Origin: Propionibacterium sp.
GTDB lineage: Bacteria > Actinomycetota > Actinomycetes > Propionibacteriales > Propionibacteriaceae
Reading direction: 5' to 3'
Assembly (NCBI GenBank): GCA_022837595.1
Contig: JALHFX010000001.1
Coordinates: 96,585-160,584 of the forward strand
DNA: 64,000 nt
Part shown: positions 31,537 to 40,923 of the stretch, piece by piece
Position numbering within the stretch: the stretch's first letter is position 1
How the letters are laid out: each line of letters opens with the position of its first letter
The notes under the pieces: generated by a model
Told to the model about the DNA's origin: nothing
The model's database searches: none
The model's input: only the letters and a program-made list of their open reading frames with translations
Translations under genes and position numbers: made by a program

Positions 31537-33312
31537 GCAGACCACTTCAGGGCGGCGCTGGAGAACTTCGACTCGCGCCGGGTGGCGATCAGTGAGAAGT
31601 TCTACCGCGACAACGACCGCCTGCTGCAGGGCGGCCTGTGGGCCGAGATGACCATCGCCTTCAACGAGGTGGAGGACGACGGCTACACCTTTTATGTGGA
31701 AGACCTACGGCCGATTCAGTTGTCGCGCTTTGACTTCGAGCGCTACAAGGAGGGCCGTGCCGAGTTCAGCCGGGATGAGTGGCTGGACGTGATCCTGCGC
31801 TCGGTGGGCCTGGAGCCGGCCAAACTCACGCACCGGGTAAAGCTGCACTTCATCGCCCGCCTGGCGCCGTTGATCGAGGCCAATTACAACTTCATCGAAC
31901 TGGGTCCGCGTGGTACTGGCAAGTCCTACTTCTTCAGTGAGTTTTCTCCGTACTCGACCTTGATCAGCGGCGGCCAGGCGACCAAGGCAACGCTGTTCTA
32001 CAACAACCAGCGGCGCAAGATTGGCCTGGTGGGTTTCTGGGATACGGTGGCCTTCGATGAGGTGGGCGGGATCAAGGTGAAGGACCCGGACACCATCCAG
32101 ATCATGAAGGATTTCATGGCGAACGGGCGCTTCTCGCGTGGTGTGGAAGTGATCGCCGATGCGTCGATGGCCTTCGTCGGCAACCTCGATTTGTCGGTCG
32201 AGCAGATCGTGAATTCCGAGGTGTACGACTTGTTCCAGCCACTGCCCAAGGAGTTCGACCTGGCGGTGCAGGATCGCTTCGCCTGCTATTTGCCGGGCTG
32301 GGAGATGCCTAAGAACAGCAGTGAATTCTTGACTAGCCACTACGGCTTCATCACCGACTACCTGGCCGAAGCTTTCCATTACCAGCTCAAGCAGACCAAC
32401 CGCTACGAGGAAGTGAGCAAGCGGATCAGGCTGGGTGAGGCGGTCGAGGGTCGGGACGAGAAAGGAATCAAGAAGACGGTATGCGCGTTCCTGAAGATTC
32501 TGCATCCACACGGCACGCCGGATGATGCCGAGTTCGACGAGTACGTGGCGTACGCGGTGGAGATGCGTCGGCGGGTGAAGGAGCAGATGAACAAGCGCAA
32601 GACCGACGACGAGTTCGGGCGCATCAACCTGTCCTTCATCAACAGAGCGGGCCAGAACGTGGTGGTGTACTGCCCAGAGTCACGCGCGGCAACCGCCACT
32701 CAGGAGCCGAGCCGGCGGAACATTCATGCGTCGTCCGAGCAGGACGTCGCGTCGCCCGTTGCAGCCATGCCCCCGCCGGTTGCCGCAGTGGATTCACTCT
32801 CAGCCGCCCAGCCGCCCCTTGCCGATGACGCTGCACCGTCACAGCCGAGCGAACAGCATTTCACGATCCACTACGGGGATACCGGTTATAGCTACGAGGC
32901 TATCGTGCTGCCCTACCTGGCCGGCGCAAAGCATGTTGAGATCGAGGATCCCTACATCCGTGCGACGCATCAGCTGCACAACTTCGTGCGCTTCTGTGAA
33001 ACGGTGATCAAGGCCCCCAGTGTGCGCAAGATTACCCTGACGACGAGTTACGACGACAGCACCGACCTGAAGGAGGTGGCAGCGCGTCTCGACGAGCTCA
33101 AGCAAAGCCTGCTTGAGTTGGACGTCGCACTCGAAGTGAAGGTGAACGAGAACCTGCATGACCGCGAGATCCGCATAGACAACGGCTGGGTAATCAAGAT
33201 TGGTCGCGGGCTTGATTTCTTCCAGAAGCCGGACAGCTGGTTCGGCATTGGTGCAAACGATCTCAGCTTGCGCCGCTGCCTGGAAACCAAGGTCGACATC
33301 TTCAAGAATTGA
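31537..33312 (+). pseudogene. brxL: BrxL (BREX Lon-like ATPase), 5'-truncated
   Basis: The frame carries the BrxL core: a partial N-terminal segment (SRRVAISEKFYRDNDRLLQGGLWAEMTIAF), Walker A GPRGTGKSYFF, WDTVAFDEVGGIKVKDP (Walker B), and a C-terminal MIT-C-like domain (HFTIHYGDTGYSYEAIVLPYLAGAKHVEIEDPYI...LETKVDIF). The first 100 or so residues usual in BrxL are missing: upstream the frame stays open by chance, antisense to the ISP remnant. BrxL is the DNA-binding AAA+ effector of type I BREX phage defence; no other brx gene is present. Expression would need a new start. Confidence 0.8.
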
Positions 33313-33480
33313 ACCGCCAAGGCACAGCCTGGAGCCGTAGTCCACGATTTCCTGCTGGGGCCTACGAATGGCTTGCATGAAGTGGATATGGCAATAGGCG
33401 GCCGGCGTCCATTTCTCCGTCATGAAAGATCGTGAGGTTTCGGTTGCGAGGTCCCCGAACTCCCACGGCATAGAATCTGT

Positions 33481-34446
33481 ATGGCGTACGACATCATCGG
33501 AGACCTTCACGGCCAGGCCGGGAAGCTGGAGCGACTCCTGCGCGAGCTCGGATATCAACTGCGTTCCGGATCCTGGAGCCATCCCGAACGAAAGGCGATC
33601 TTCGTGGGTGATTTCATCGACCGCGGTCCGGAGCAGTTGCGTACGGTCGGCATCGTGCGCCAGATGGTGGAGAAGGACGCAGCGCTCGCCGTGATGGGCA
33701 ATCACGAACTCAATGCGATTGCGTGGCATACCCCTCATCCGGATGGAAGCGGCGATTACCTGCGCTCACACTTCCACCCTCGGTGGGGCGATAAAAACCG
33801 CCACCAGCATCAGCGCTTTCTTGAGGAGGTCGAGCACCAACCAGACGTCCATCGCGACCTGATCGACTGGTTCCTCACGCTCCCTCTTTGGCTCGATCTG
33901 CCCGGCATCCGAGTGGTACATGCCTGTTGGCACCAGCCCTACATGGACTGGCTGAGTCCCTTGCTGACCGAGAATAAGCAGTTGCCGCGCGCGCTGCTTG
34001 AAGCGGCAACATGTGAACCCGACGACCCAGCGACGAAAGACGACGCCACCCCGTCCGTATTCAAGGCCGTCGAGGCCCTGCTCAAGGGCATCGAGATCCC
34101 GTTGCCCGTGCCACACAGCTTTACCGACAAGGACGGCATCGTGCGGAAGCGGGTACGCGTGCGCTGGTGGGACGAATCGGCTCAGTGCTATCCGCAGGCT
34201 GCCATGCTCTCCCCCACGCTCCGCGAGCAGTTGCCAGAGTTGCCGATCCCCGCTCACGCCCGCCTGACGAAAGTGGCAGGCAAGCCTATCTTTTTCGGAC
34301 ACTACTGGCTGAGTGGCGATCCCGAAGTGCTTGGCCCGCACAGCGCCTGCGTGGACTACAGTGCTGGCAAAGGTGGAGCCTTGGTAGCCTACCGCTGGAG
34401 CGGCGAGTCGGTGCTTACCGCGGCGAACTTCGTCGCAGTTTCTTGA
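33481..34446 (+). CDS. Calcineurin-like metallophosphoesterase, 321 aa
   Basis: Motifs of the PPP/ApaH-like phosphatases: DIIGDLHG at the N-terminus, IFVGDFIDRGP, VMGNHELNAIAWHT, and later VVHACW and FFGHYWLSG. The fold binds two metal ions and hydrolyses phosphomonoesters. Similar proteins act on diadenosine tetraphosphate, phosphoproteins or nucleic-acid 5' ends; the substrate here is unknown. ATG at 33481. The adjacent ADP-ribosylglycohydrolase-like stub may have been a partner. Confidence 0.88.
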   Translation: MAYDIIGDLHGQAGKLERLLRELGYQLRSGSWSHPERKAIFVGDFIDRGPEQLRTVGIVRQMVEKDAALAVMGNHELNAIAWHTPHPDGSGDYLRSHFHPRWGDKNRHQHQRFLEEVEHQPDVHRDLIDWFLTLPLWLDLPGIRVVHACWHQPYMDWLSPLLTENKQLPRALLEAATCEPDDPATKDDATPSVFKAVEALLKGIEIPLPVPHSFTDKDGIVRKRVRVRWWDESAQCYPQAAMLSPTLREQLPELPIPAHARLTKVAGKPIFFGHYWLSGDPEVLGPHSACVDYSAGKGGALVAYRWSGESVLTAANFVAVS

Positions 34447-34637
34447 AGGCAAGGACCTTGGCACGATTCTCGAGACAGCGGCTTAGAGAGCGCTTCCAGG
34501 GCTGTCTGCTGGGCGGAGCACTGGGAGGGTCACTCGGGGTGTCTGTCGAATCCATGCTCGACGGAGAGAATCTTGCTGCCTTCACGCAACGGGTCAAACA
34601 AAGCCTTCATCCACTAGATGACTGCCAGCGGAAGTGA
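34443..34637 (+). pseudogene. ADP-ribosylglycohydrolase-like N-terminal stub
   Basis: A TTG-initiated frame overlapping the phosphatase stop encodes about 64 residues: RERFQGCLLGGALGGSLGVSVE is the N-terminal signature of the DraG/ARH family (normally GAxxGDALG). The metal-binding aspartate position reads Gly, and the frame ends after 64 residues where the ankyrin-gene fragment begins on the other strand. It is a truncated remnant. Confidence 0.55.
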
Positions 34638-35088
34638 TTTCGTGCCGCTGCCCGGAGCCGCCTGACACACGACACCAACTCTCGGTAAGCAGTTTCGCAT
34701 CGACACCTTCCGCTACGAGATCGAAAGCAAAACCGCCGTACATCCCCGGTACAGGGAACCACATCGTCAGCGTTTCGGGCTCGGGTGGTGCAGGTAGTTC
34801 GAGCAGAGGTTCCAACTCTGGTAGGCGCAGCGCATGCTCGCGTACCAACTCGTCCGCACGTCCGCAAATCACTTCGTGGAAGTGGTGCTGGATCTTGAGC
34901 AGAACGCCGGCAGGCACCTGGCGCTGGAGCACTGGAGTGAGGATCTCGAAAAGATGGGAATGCCCCTTGCGAACGGCCACGTCCAAAGGGCGCTCTCCTC
35001 GTGCATTCTGTAGCGTGCGCCAAGCCCCCAGCCTGATCAGTTGGCCAACGACTTCAACGGAGGCTCCTGCATGTGCCGCCTGATGCAA
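34594..35088 (-). pseudogene. Ankyrin-repeat protein gene, 3' fragment
   Basis: Begins PLHQAAHAGASVEVVGQLIRLGAWRTLQNARGERPLDVAVRKGHSHLFEIL, two ankyrin-type repeats, then a non-repeat C-terminal part with TMWFPVPGMYGGFAFDLVAEGVDAKLLTESWCRVSGGSGQRHEIT. The first residue abuts the IS21 left end at 35091. The 5' part is probably the fragment at 37580-37928, same strand, on the far side of the IS. Confidence 0.7.
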
Positions 35089-35207
35089 AGGTGTTGACGG
35101 CCATCCAGAATTGACCCAGCTGACGGGGTAATTTCCATCGAAATTTGACCCACCTTTGATTGACTACCCTGCTGTGCATTCGGCGGGGGAATCGAGGAGT
35201 GATCAAA

Positions 35208-36704
35208 GTGGGCATGTTGGCCAAGATCAGGCGGATGCATTTCCGCGACCACCTGCCGCTGCGCGAGATTGCGCGGCAAACCGGGCTTGCCCGAAACACC
35301 GTTCGTGACTGGCTGCGCAAGAAGGACGTCGTCGAGCCGCAGTACAAGCCGCGAGCGGCCAGAAGCGTCGTTGATCCCTGGGCGGAGCAACTCGGGCAGT
35401 GGCTGAGGACGGACGCGCATCGGCCAAAGCGGGATCGCCGCACCGCCCGGGCGTTGTTCGAGGCGATCCGCGCGCAAGGCTACGCGGGCAGCTACAACCG
35501 GGTATGCGCCTTCATCAAGCGCTGGCGCACGGAGGAATCCGGCAAGCCCGGCCCCGCCTACGTGCCGCTCACCTTCGCGCTCGGCGAAGCCTTTCAGTTC
35601 GACTGGAGCACCGAGTACGCCTTTATCGGCGGCCTGCGTCGCAAGCTCGACGTCGCGCATACCAAGCTGTGCGCGAGCCGTGCCTTCTGGCTCACCGCCT
35701 ACCCGACGCAAAGCCACGAGATGCTGTTCGATGCGCACGCCCGCGCCTTCGCCGCCTTCGGCGGCGTGCCGCGACGCGGCATCTACGACAACATGAAGAC
35801 CGCCGTCGACAAGGTCGGGCGCGGCAAGGATCGCGACATCAACCCTCGCTTCTTCGCGATGTGCGGCCACTACCTGTTCGAGCCGGAGTTCTGCAACCGT
35901 GCCGCCGGCTGGGAGAAGGGGCGGGTCGAAAAGAACGTCCAGGACCGGCGCCGGCAGATCTGGCAACACGCCAGTGAACGGCGCTGGCAGGATCTCGATG
36001 AACTCAACGCGTGGCTCGCCGAGCAGTGCCGGCAGGCGTGGGCCGACATGGCCAACCCGGAATGGCCGGCATTGACGATCGGCGAATTGCTGCAGGACGA
36101 ACTCATGCAGATGCTGCCCAACCCGAAACCCTTCGACGGCTATGTCGAAAAACCGGTCCGGGTCACCAGCACGGCGCTCATCCACTTCCAGCGCAACCGC
36201 TACAGCGTGCCGGCCGAACACGCCCACGCAGTGCTGAGCCTGCGCATCTACCCCAACGAACTGCGGCTCGTCGCCGACGGACACGAAGTGGCCCGCCATG
36301 TGCGCAGCTTCGAGCGCGACCAGACCGTCTACGACTTCACCCACTACATCGGCGTCATCGATCGCAAGCCCGGCGCGCTCAGAAACGGCGCACCGTTTGC
36401 CCAGATGCCCGAACCGCTCCTGCGCCTGCAGCGTCACCTGCTCAAGCAAAGCGGCGGCGACCGGGTGATGGCCGACGTGCTCGGTGCCATCCCGCGCCAT
36501 GGTCTGGAGGCCGTACTGGTGGCCGCCGAAGTCGCGCTCGAGTCCGGCCGCCCGAGCGGCGAGCATGTGCTGAACGTGCTCGCGCGGCTCAAGGCGGGCA
36601 CGTCACCGACTGTCGTTGCGACGACGCTCGCGGTGCGCGAGGAACCGAAGTCCGACGTGCATCGCTACGACCGCCTGCGCCCGGAGGTCCGTCATGTCGA
36701 TTGA
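35208..36704 (+). CDS. istA: IS21 transposase IstA, 498 aa
   Basis: N-terminal helix-turn-helix (MHFRDHLPLREIARQTGLARNTVRDWL), then the DDE integrase core: FQFDWSTEYAFIGGLRRKL, RGIYDNMKTAVD and GWEKGRVEKNVQDRR supply the acidic triad region, and a C-terminal domain with YSVPAEHAHAVLSLRIYPNELRL. GTG at 35208 is 8 nt after GAGGAG and is preferred; ATG 35214 is the alternative. Complete. Confidence 0.92.
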   Translation: MGMLAKIRRMHFRDHLPLREIARQTGLARNTVRDWLRKKDVVEPQYKPRAARSVVDPWAEQLGQWLRTDAHRPKRDRRTARALFEAIRAQGYAGSYNRVCAFIKRWRTEESGKPGPAYVPLTFALGEAFQFDWSTEYAFIGGLRRKLDVAHTKLCASRAFWLTAYPTQSHEMLFDAHARAFAAFGGVPRRGIYDNMKTAVDKVGRGKDRDINPRFFAMCGHYLFEPEFCNRAAGWEKGRVEKNVQDRRRQIWQHASERRWQDLDELNAWLAEQCRQAWADMANPEWPALTIGELLQDELMQMLPNPKPFDGYVEKPVRVTSTALIHFQRNRYSVPAEHAHAVLSLRIYPNELRLVADGHEVARHVRSFERDQTVYDFTHYIGVIDRKPGALRNGAPFAQMPEPLLRLQRHLLKQSGGDRVMADVLGAIPRHGLEAVLVAAEVALESGRPSGEHVLNVLARLKAGTSPTVVATTLAVREEPKSDVHRYDRLRPEVRHVD

Positions 36705-37506
36705 ACTGATCGGACGCCTCAAGGCACTGAAGCTGCATGGGATGGCGCAGTGTTGGCCGGAGCTGGTCGCCAAGGCACGGCACAGCGACATGCCGCCCGA
36801 ACAATGGATGGGCGAGCTGCTGGCAGCGGAAACCGCGGAGCGCGAAGTCCGCTCAATCGCCTACCAGATGACGGCCGCGCGCTTCCCCGCGCATCGTGAC
36901 CTTGCCGGCTTCGACTTCGCACAGGCAAAGGTGGATGAAGCCTTGGTGTGCCGACTCTACCGCGGCGACTTCATCGCTGCCGCCCACAACGTCGTATTGA
37001 TCGGCGGGCCGGGCACCGGCAAGACGCATTTGGCGACTGCCATCGGCAGCGAGGCGATCCAGCATCTGGGCAAACGCGTGCGCTTCTTCTCGACGGTGGA
37101 ACTGGTCAACACCCTGGAGCAGGAGAAGGCCCAAGGCAAGGCGGGACAGCTCGCCTATCGGCTGCTCTACGTAGACCTGGTGATTCTCGACGAACTGGGC
37201 TACCTCCCGTTCAGCCAGGCCGGCGGCGCCTTGCTCTTCCATCTCCTGTCGAAGCTCTACGAGCACACCAGCGTGATGATCACGACCAACCTGTCGTTCG
37301 CCGAGTGGGACCGCGTCTTTGGCGACGCGAAGATGACCACCGCCATGCTCGACCGCCTGACCCACCACTGCCATATCGTCGAGACCGGCAACGAGTCCTG
37401 GCGCTTCAAGACGAGTACGGCCCGGCTGCAGCCGGGCCGTACTCGAACCCCAAAACCGCAAGGAGACCCAGCACCACAAACTGAACCCAACACCAACCCC
37501 GCGTAG
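36694..37506 (+). CDS. istB: IS21 helper ATPase IstB, 270 aa
   Basis: DnaC/DnaA-like AAA+ ATPase: Walker A GGPGTGKTH, Walker B VILDELGYLP, and sensor region MITTNLSFAEWDRVFGD. Overlaps istA by 11 bp, typical of IS21. The C-terminal tail is extended by about 20 residues rich in Pro/Thr/Gln. Confidence 0.93.
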   Translation: MSIELIGRLKALKLHGMAQCWPELVAKARHSDMPPEQWMGELLAAETAEREVRSIAYQMTAARFPAHRDLAGFDFAQAKVDEALVCRLYRGDFIAAAHNVVLIGGPGTGKTHLATAIGSEAIQHLGKRVRFFSTVELVNTLEQEKAQGKAGQLAYRLLYVDLVILDELGYLPFSQAGGALLFHLLSKLYEHTSVMITTNLSFAEWDRVFGDAKMTTAMLDRLTHHCHIVETGNESWRFKTSTARLQPGRTRTPKPQGDPAPQTEPNTNPA

Positions 37507-37579
37507 CTATACTGTGCGCATAAACCGGTGGGTCAGTTTTAGATGAAAACCCCGGGTCAGTTCTGCGTGGAAATCAACA

Positions 37580-37928
37580 CATCCCAGCTGTCGGAGTCGC
37601 CTGCGACCACTTTCACCAGATATCTGACATCGACTGCGACCAACCGGTGAGTCTCGGCCAGCGCGGTGATGGCCTCGACGATGCGTAGGCTTTCCGCGGT
37701 GGGATAGCCCAAGGCCAGGCAGCGCTTGGACAGTCGGGTCAGGTCATCGTTGATGGATCTCCTCGCCTGTCGTACCTGACCGATGACGGCGTCGGTCGCG
37801 AGCGCCGCATGGGAGTTGAAGCCCAGTAGTGCGGCTAGTAGTTCGTAGAGGTGGGCGCGACGGACAGCGATTCCGTGCTGGTCGCGAAGCTGGCGATGTG
37901 CGTCGAAGCACAGTTGTTTGATGCTCAT
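37580..37928 (-). pseudogene. Ankyrin-type gene, 5' fragment
   Basis: Starts MSIKQLCFDAHRQLRDQHGIAVRRAHLYELLAALLGFNSHAALATDA, an N-terminal domain seen ahead of repeat-protein genes. It ends at ...GDSDSWD where the IS21 end begins, then stops in the IS. With the fragment at 34594-35088 it would rebuild one ankyrin protein, although the junction frame does not restore exactly. Confidence 0.6.
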
Positions 37929-38197
37929 GACAGTTGCTCCTCAAGTGAACCGAGGCGGTCGGACTAAGCGCACACGTTTAATGCCGACGCACCCGGTGTC
38001 GAGGTGTCGCTGAACATGAGGATCGGTAAGGAAGGCCTTCTTCTGCTCGTGTGCAAGCATGGCGGGCGCCGGGCTCCATTGTATCTATCAGGCATGATGC
38101 GCGTAAACGCCTGCGGTTCGGCGCGGGGTTGAAGCCAGAGGAAGTCGCGAGAGCATGAATCATCGGAATGTCCCGATATTCATGGAGGAGTGCCGTT
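37929..38197. other. Intergenic region
   Basis: About 270 bp between divergent genes. I see no clear regulatory site apart from a GGAGGAG Shine-Dalgarno at 38184-38190 for the next gene. Confidence 0.4.
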
Positions 38198-39247
38198 ATG
38201 GCCCATCCCAACGCACACCCCGTCATCGCCGTGCAGGGCGGCGGGACGACGGCTGCGCCGACCCTGCTGGGGCAAGGCCCCGCCCGCATTCCCACCGGCG
38301 GCAAGATCCGCGCGGGCATCAAAGTGCTCACGAAGAAGGCCGCCGGAGAGCCCAAGGCCCAGGCGATCTACGAGCAGGGTGTAGCCGCGGGCCACTCCTT
38401 CGAGCAGATCGAGCGCGCCATCACCGAGGCACTGCCCGATCTCAAGACGCCGCTGGTTCCGCGCAACGTGCCGTGGTTCACCGTGCGGGCGCAGGACTTC
38501 CCCAATCCCGAGGTCGCTCGCGCGATTCTGGAGGCTTATGGCGAGGACCGGGGCGAAGGCCGGCGTCTGTATCGCTTTCCGGTGGTATTCCCCTCCGACT
38601 ACTGGCAGACCGTGATGCCGCACGAACTGGCGGCCTGGGGCACGCACGAGAAGCATTACTGGTCGCAATACTCGGCCGACGGCCGGGTGCGCCACTGCAT
38701 GTGCCATGCCTCGGTGCCGGTCGACGAGACGGGCCGGCGCACGATCCGCCTTTTCGGCGGGCGCAAGACCGTGATCCGCGAGGACAACGGCGGCCTGTGT
38801 GATCCCGAGACCTGTCGCGAGTACCAGCAGCGCCAGTGCAACCTGACCGGACGCTTCCTGTTCTTCATTCCCGGCATCCGTTCGATCAGCGCCTTCGAAC
38901 TGCACACCAACAGCTTCTATGCGATGAACGCGGCGATCCAGAAGTTCGAGACCGTGGGCTTCCTGCGCGGCGGGCGCATCTCGGGTTTCCTCGACCGGCA
39001 ACGCACGCCGTTCTACCTGACCAAGAAACTGATGGAGGTGGCGCACATCGACGAGCAGGGGAGAGCGGTGCGCGTGCCGCAGTGGATCATCGACTTGGAG
39101 GCGCCGGTGGACGTGACGGCCTTGCTGCGCGACAACGAAGACACCGAGACGGCCCTGGTCCAGGCGCAACTGGCGACGCAGCTGCTTCAGGGGAGCTCGG
39201 TGGCGGCGAGCGCCGATCCGCCGCAGCCGGCGCCGGCCGACAGCTAG
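38198..39247 (+). CDS. Recombination-directionality-factor-like metal-binding protein, 349 aa
   Basis: The central region has a cysteine cluster (HCMCHASVPVDETGRR; GGLCDPETCREYQQRQCNLTGRFLFFIPGI) followed by ELHTNSFYAMNAAIQKFETV, the pattern of phage phiBT1 gp3-type recombination directionality factors and of proteins annotated 'hydrolase or metal-binding' in integrative elements. Such proteins help a serine integrase reverse its reaction; no serine integrase is in the window. ATG at 38198 is chosen because of GGAGGAG; the C-terminus is Pro/Ala-rich. Confidence 0.6.
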   Translation: MAHPNAHPVIAVQGGGTTAAPTLLGQGPARIPTGGKIRAGIKVLTKKAAGEPKAQAIYEQGVAAGHSFEQIERAITEALPDLKTPLVPRNVPWFTVRAQDFPNPEVARAILEAYGEDRGEGRRLYRFPVVFPSDYWQTVMPHELAAWGTHEKHYWSQYSADGRVRHCMCHASVPVDETGRRTIRLFGGRKTVIREDNGGLCDPETCREYQQRQCNLTGRFLFFIPGIRSISAFELHTNSFYAMNAAIQKFETVGFLRGGRISGFLDRQRTPFYLTKKLMEVAHIDEQGRAVRVPQWIIDLEAPVDVTALLRDNEDTETALVQAQLATQLLQGSSVAASADPPQPAPADS

Positions 39248-39253
39248 GTGGTG

Positions 39254-39526
39254 ATGGCGACCGAAGCGGCATCCGCCGAGGCGCCGCCGCTGCGCGAGGG
39301 CCGTCCCAGCTTCGAGCAACTCATGGCGCGCGTGCAGGCGTACGGGATCGCGTCGGAACGCTACCAGACGTATGCCGATCGGCGGTGGGGAAGGGGCTGG
39401 AAGATCAACCCGAATGGCCGCGCTCGGGCCTGGGACGAGCTGGAGCGCTACGGCAATGACCCACAGGGCTATCTCGACAAGATCGAGAGCGAACTGCAGC
39501 TCGCCTCCCGCGGGAGAGCCTCATGA
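39254..39526 (+). CDS. Hypothetical protein, 90 aa
   Basis: ATG preceded by AGGTGG; ATGA overlap with the nuclease gene. Contains RVQAYGIASERYQTYADRRWGRGWKINPNGRARAWDELERYG. No family recognised. Its place between the RDF-like gene and sbcD suggests a conserved small partner. Confidence 0.65.
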   Translation: MATEAASAEAPPLREGRPSFEQLMARVQAYGIASERYQTYADRRWGRGWKINPNGRARAWDELERYGNDPQGYLDKIESELQLASRGRAS

Positions 39527-40833
39527 TCCGCATCGCCCATTTCTCCGATCTGCACTACGGCACCAAGAACCTGACGGAAGCCGATCGCTGCTTCGGCGGC
39601 GCCATCGACCGAGCCATCGCGCTGGGCGTGGAGGCGGCCGTCCTGTCGGGCGATGCCACCGACCATGGCCTGGACTTGCACGCCCCGGCCGCCGAACGGC
39701 TGTTCGCCCAGGTACGGCGGCTGGCCGAGCATTGCCCGGTGCTGATGCTGCAAGGGACGTTCTCGCATGAGCCGCCGGGCACATTGGCGATCTTCCGGCT
39801 GCTGGGGGGACGGCATCCAGTGCATGTGGCCGACCGGATCGGGCAGGTCGCCCTCACCGCCCAAGGTGAATGGCTGGCTTCGACGGACTGGTGCTTCGAC
39901 CGGCTGCCGGCCGGTGCTCGCGCGCTGTTTTCCTGCGTGCCCACGGTGAACAAGGCCGCGGTCGCGGCGGCGGTCGGTGCGGCGGACGCCGCCCAGGCCG
40001 TTGGCGAAAACCTCGCCTGCTTGCTGCGCGGTTACGCGCCGACCCATCGCGCGGCCCGCCGGCAGGGTATGCCCGCCATCGGTGTTTCCCACGGCACGGT
40101 GTTCGGCTGCGTGAGCGAGCACGGCGTGCCGATGGCCGGCTTCGATCACGAGTTCACCACCGGTGCGCTGTTCGCCGCCGAGACACAGGCTTTCATGGTG
40201 GGACACATCCACCGCCATCAGTCCTGGGCCGCAGAAGGGGCGGCAGGTGGGCAATGTATCGCCTATGCCGGTTCCATCGGCCGCTTCCACTACGGCGAGG
40301 AGGGCGAGAAGGGGTTCCTGCTGTGGGAGGTCGACGCCGATCAGGCGCGCTGCATGCTGGAGGCGACGCCAGCGCGCCGCACCGTCGATATCGTGTTCGA
40401 CGGCAAGCCCGACCTCGAGGCCCTGCGTGCTACCGTCGCCCAGCTGGACGTCGCCGGAGTGTTCGTGCGCGTGCGCTGGACCGTCGCCGACGAAGATCGC
40501 CACGAGGTCGACCGGGCGGCGATCGAGCGGCTACTGGCTGGGGCGGCGGAGACCAAGCTGGAGGGGCGAATTGTCCCCGTGGTGCGCACGCGGGCGGCTG
40601 GGATCTCGCAACTGGCGAATCTGGCGGACAAGGTGCGGGTATGGGCGCAGGCGACCGAGGCGCAGGACGAACCGTTGCTCGCCTGCCTGCACGCGCTGTC
40701 CAGCCAGGCACCGGAAGCCATTGCCGAGGGTGTGCTGCGGAGGCAGGCCGGTCCGGCGTGCGAGGCAGCCGTCGCGACCCCTATCACCCGGTCTTCGCCG
40801 CAGCCTGATTTGGCGCCTGCGCTGTCGTCCTGA
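39523..40833 (+). CDS. SbcD/Mre11-like metallophosphatase, 436 aa
   Basis: N-terminal IRIAHFSDLHYGTKN and AVLSGDATDHGL are Mre11/SbcD-type metal-binding motifs; later MVGHIHRHQ. The usual GNHD motif is changed to QGTFSHEPPGT. With the SbcC-like gene that follows, it would form a double-strand end nuclease. The C-terminal part (about residues 290-400) is the capping/interaction domain. Confidence 0.8.
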   Translation: MIRIAHFSDLHYGTKNLTEADRCFGGAIDRAIALGVEAAVLSGDATDHGLDLHAPAAERLFAQVRRLAEHCPVLMLQGTFSHEPPGTLAIFRLLGGRHPVHVADRIGQVALTAQGEWLASTDWCFDRLPAGARALFSCVPTVNKAAVAAAVGAADAAQAVGENLACLLRGYAPTHRAARRQGMPAIGVSHGTVFGCVSEHGVPMAGFDHEFTTGALFAAETQAFMVGHIHRHQSWAAEGAAGGQCIAYAGSIGRFHYGEEGEKGFLLWEVDADQARCMLEATPARRTVDIVFDGKPDLEALRATVAQLDVAGVFVRVRWTVADEDRHEVDRAAIERLLAGAAETKLEGRIVPVVRTRAAGISQLANLADKVRVWAQATEAQDEPLLACLHALSSQAPEAIAEGVLRRQAGPACEAAVATPITRSSPQPDLAPALSS

Positions 40834-40844
40834 CCTTACCCGAT

Positions 40845-40862
40845 CCGTCCCCTTGGGGACGG
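40845..40862 (+). terminator. Hairpin after the SbcD-like gene
   Basis: CCGTCCCC-TT-GGGGACGG, perfect 8-bp stem, with a T-rich run only 12 nt later. It may be a weak terminator or an intercistronic stabiliser before the next gene. Confidence 0.5.
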
Positions 40863-40923
40863 GCTTGCAGACCCTTTTTCATGCGGGAGACTGAATGGGT
40901 CATCCCGCAGGAGCACCCCCACC

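Larger units (their letters stand above)
35091..37580 (+). mobile_element. IS21-family element, copy 1
   Basis: Ends GTGTTGA (35091-35097) and TCAACAC (37574-37580) are inverted, followed inside by GAATTGACCCA and its counterpart TGACCC. It carries istA and istB in the usual overlapping order. No target duplication is apparent, so a deletion or rearrangement at one flank is likely. Confidence 0.88.
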
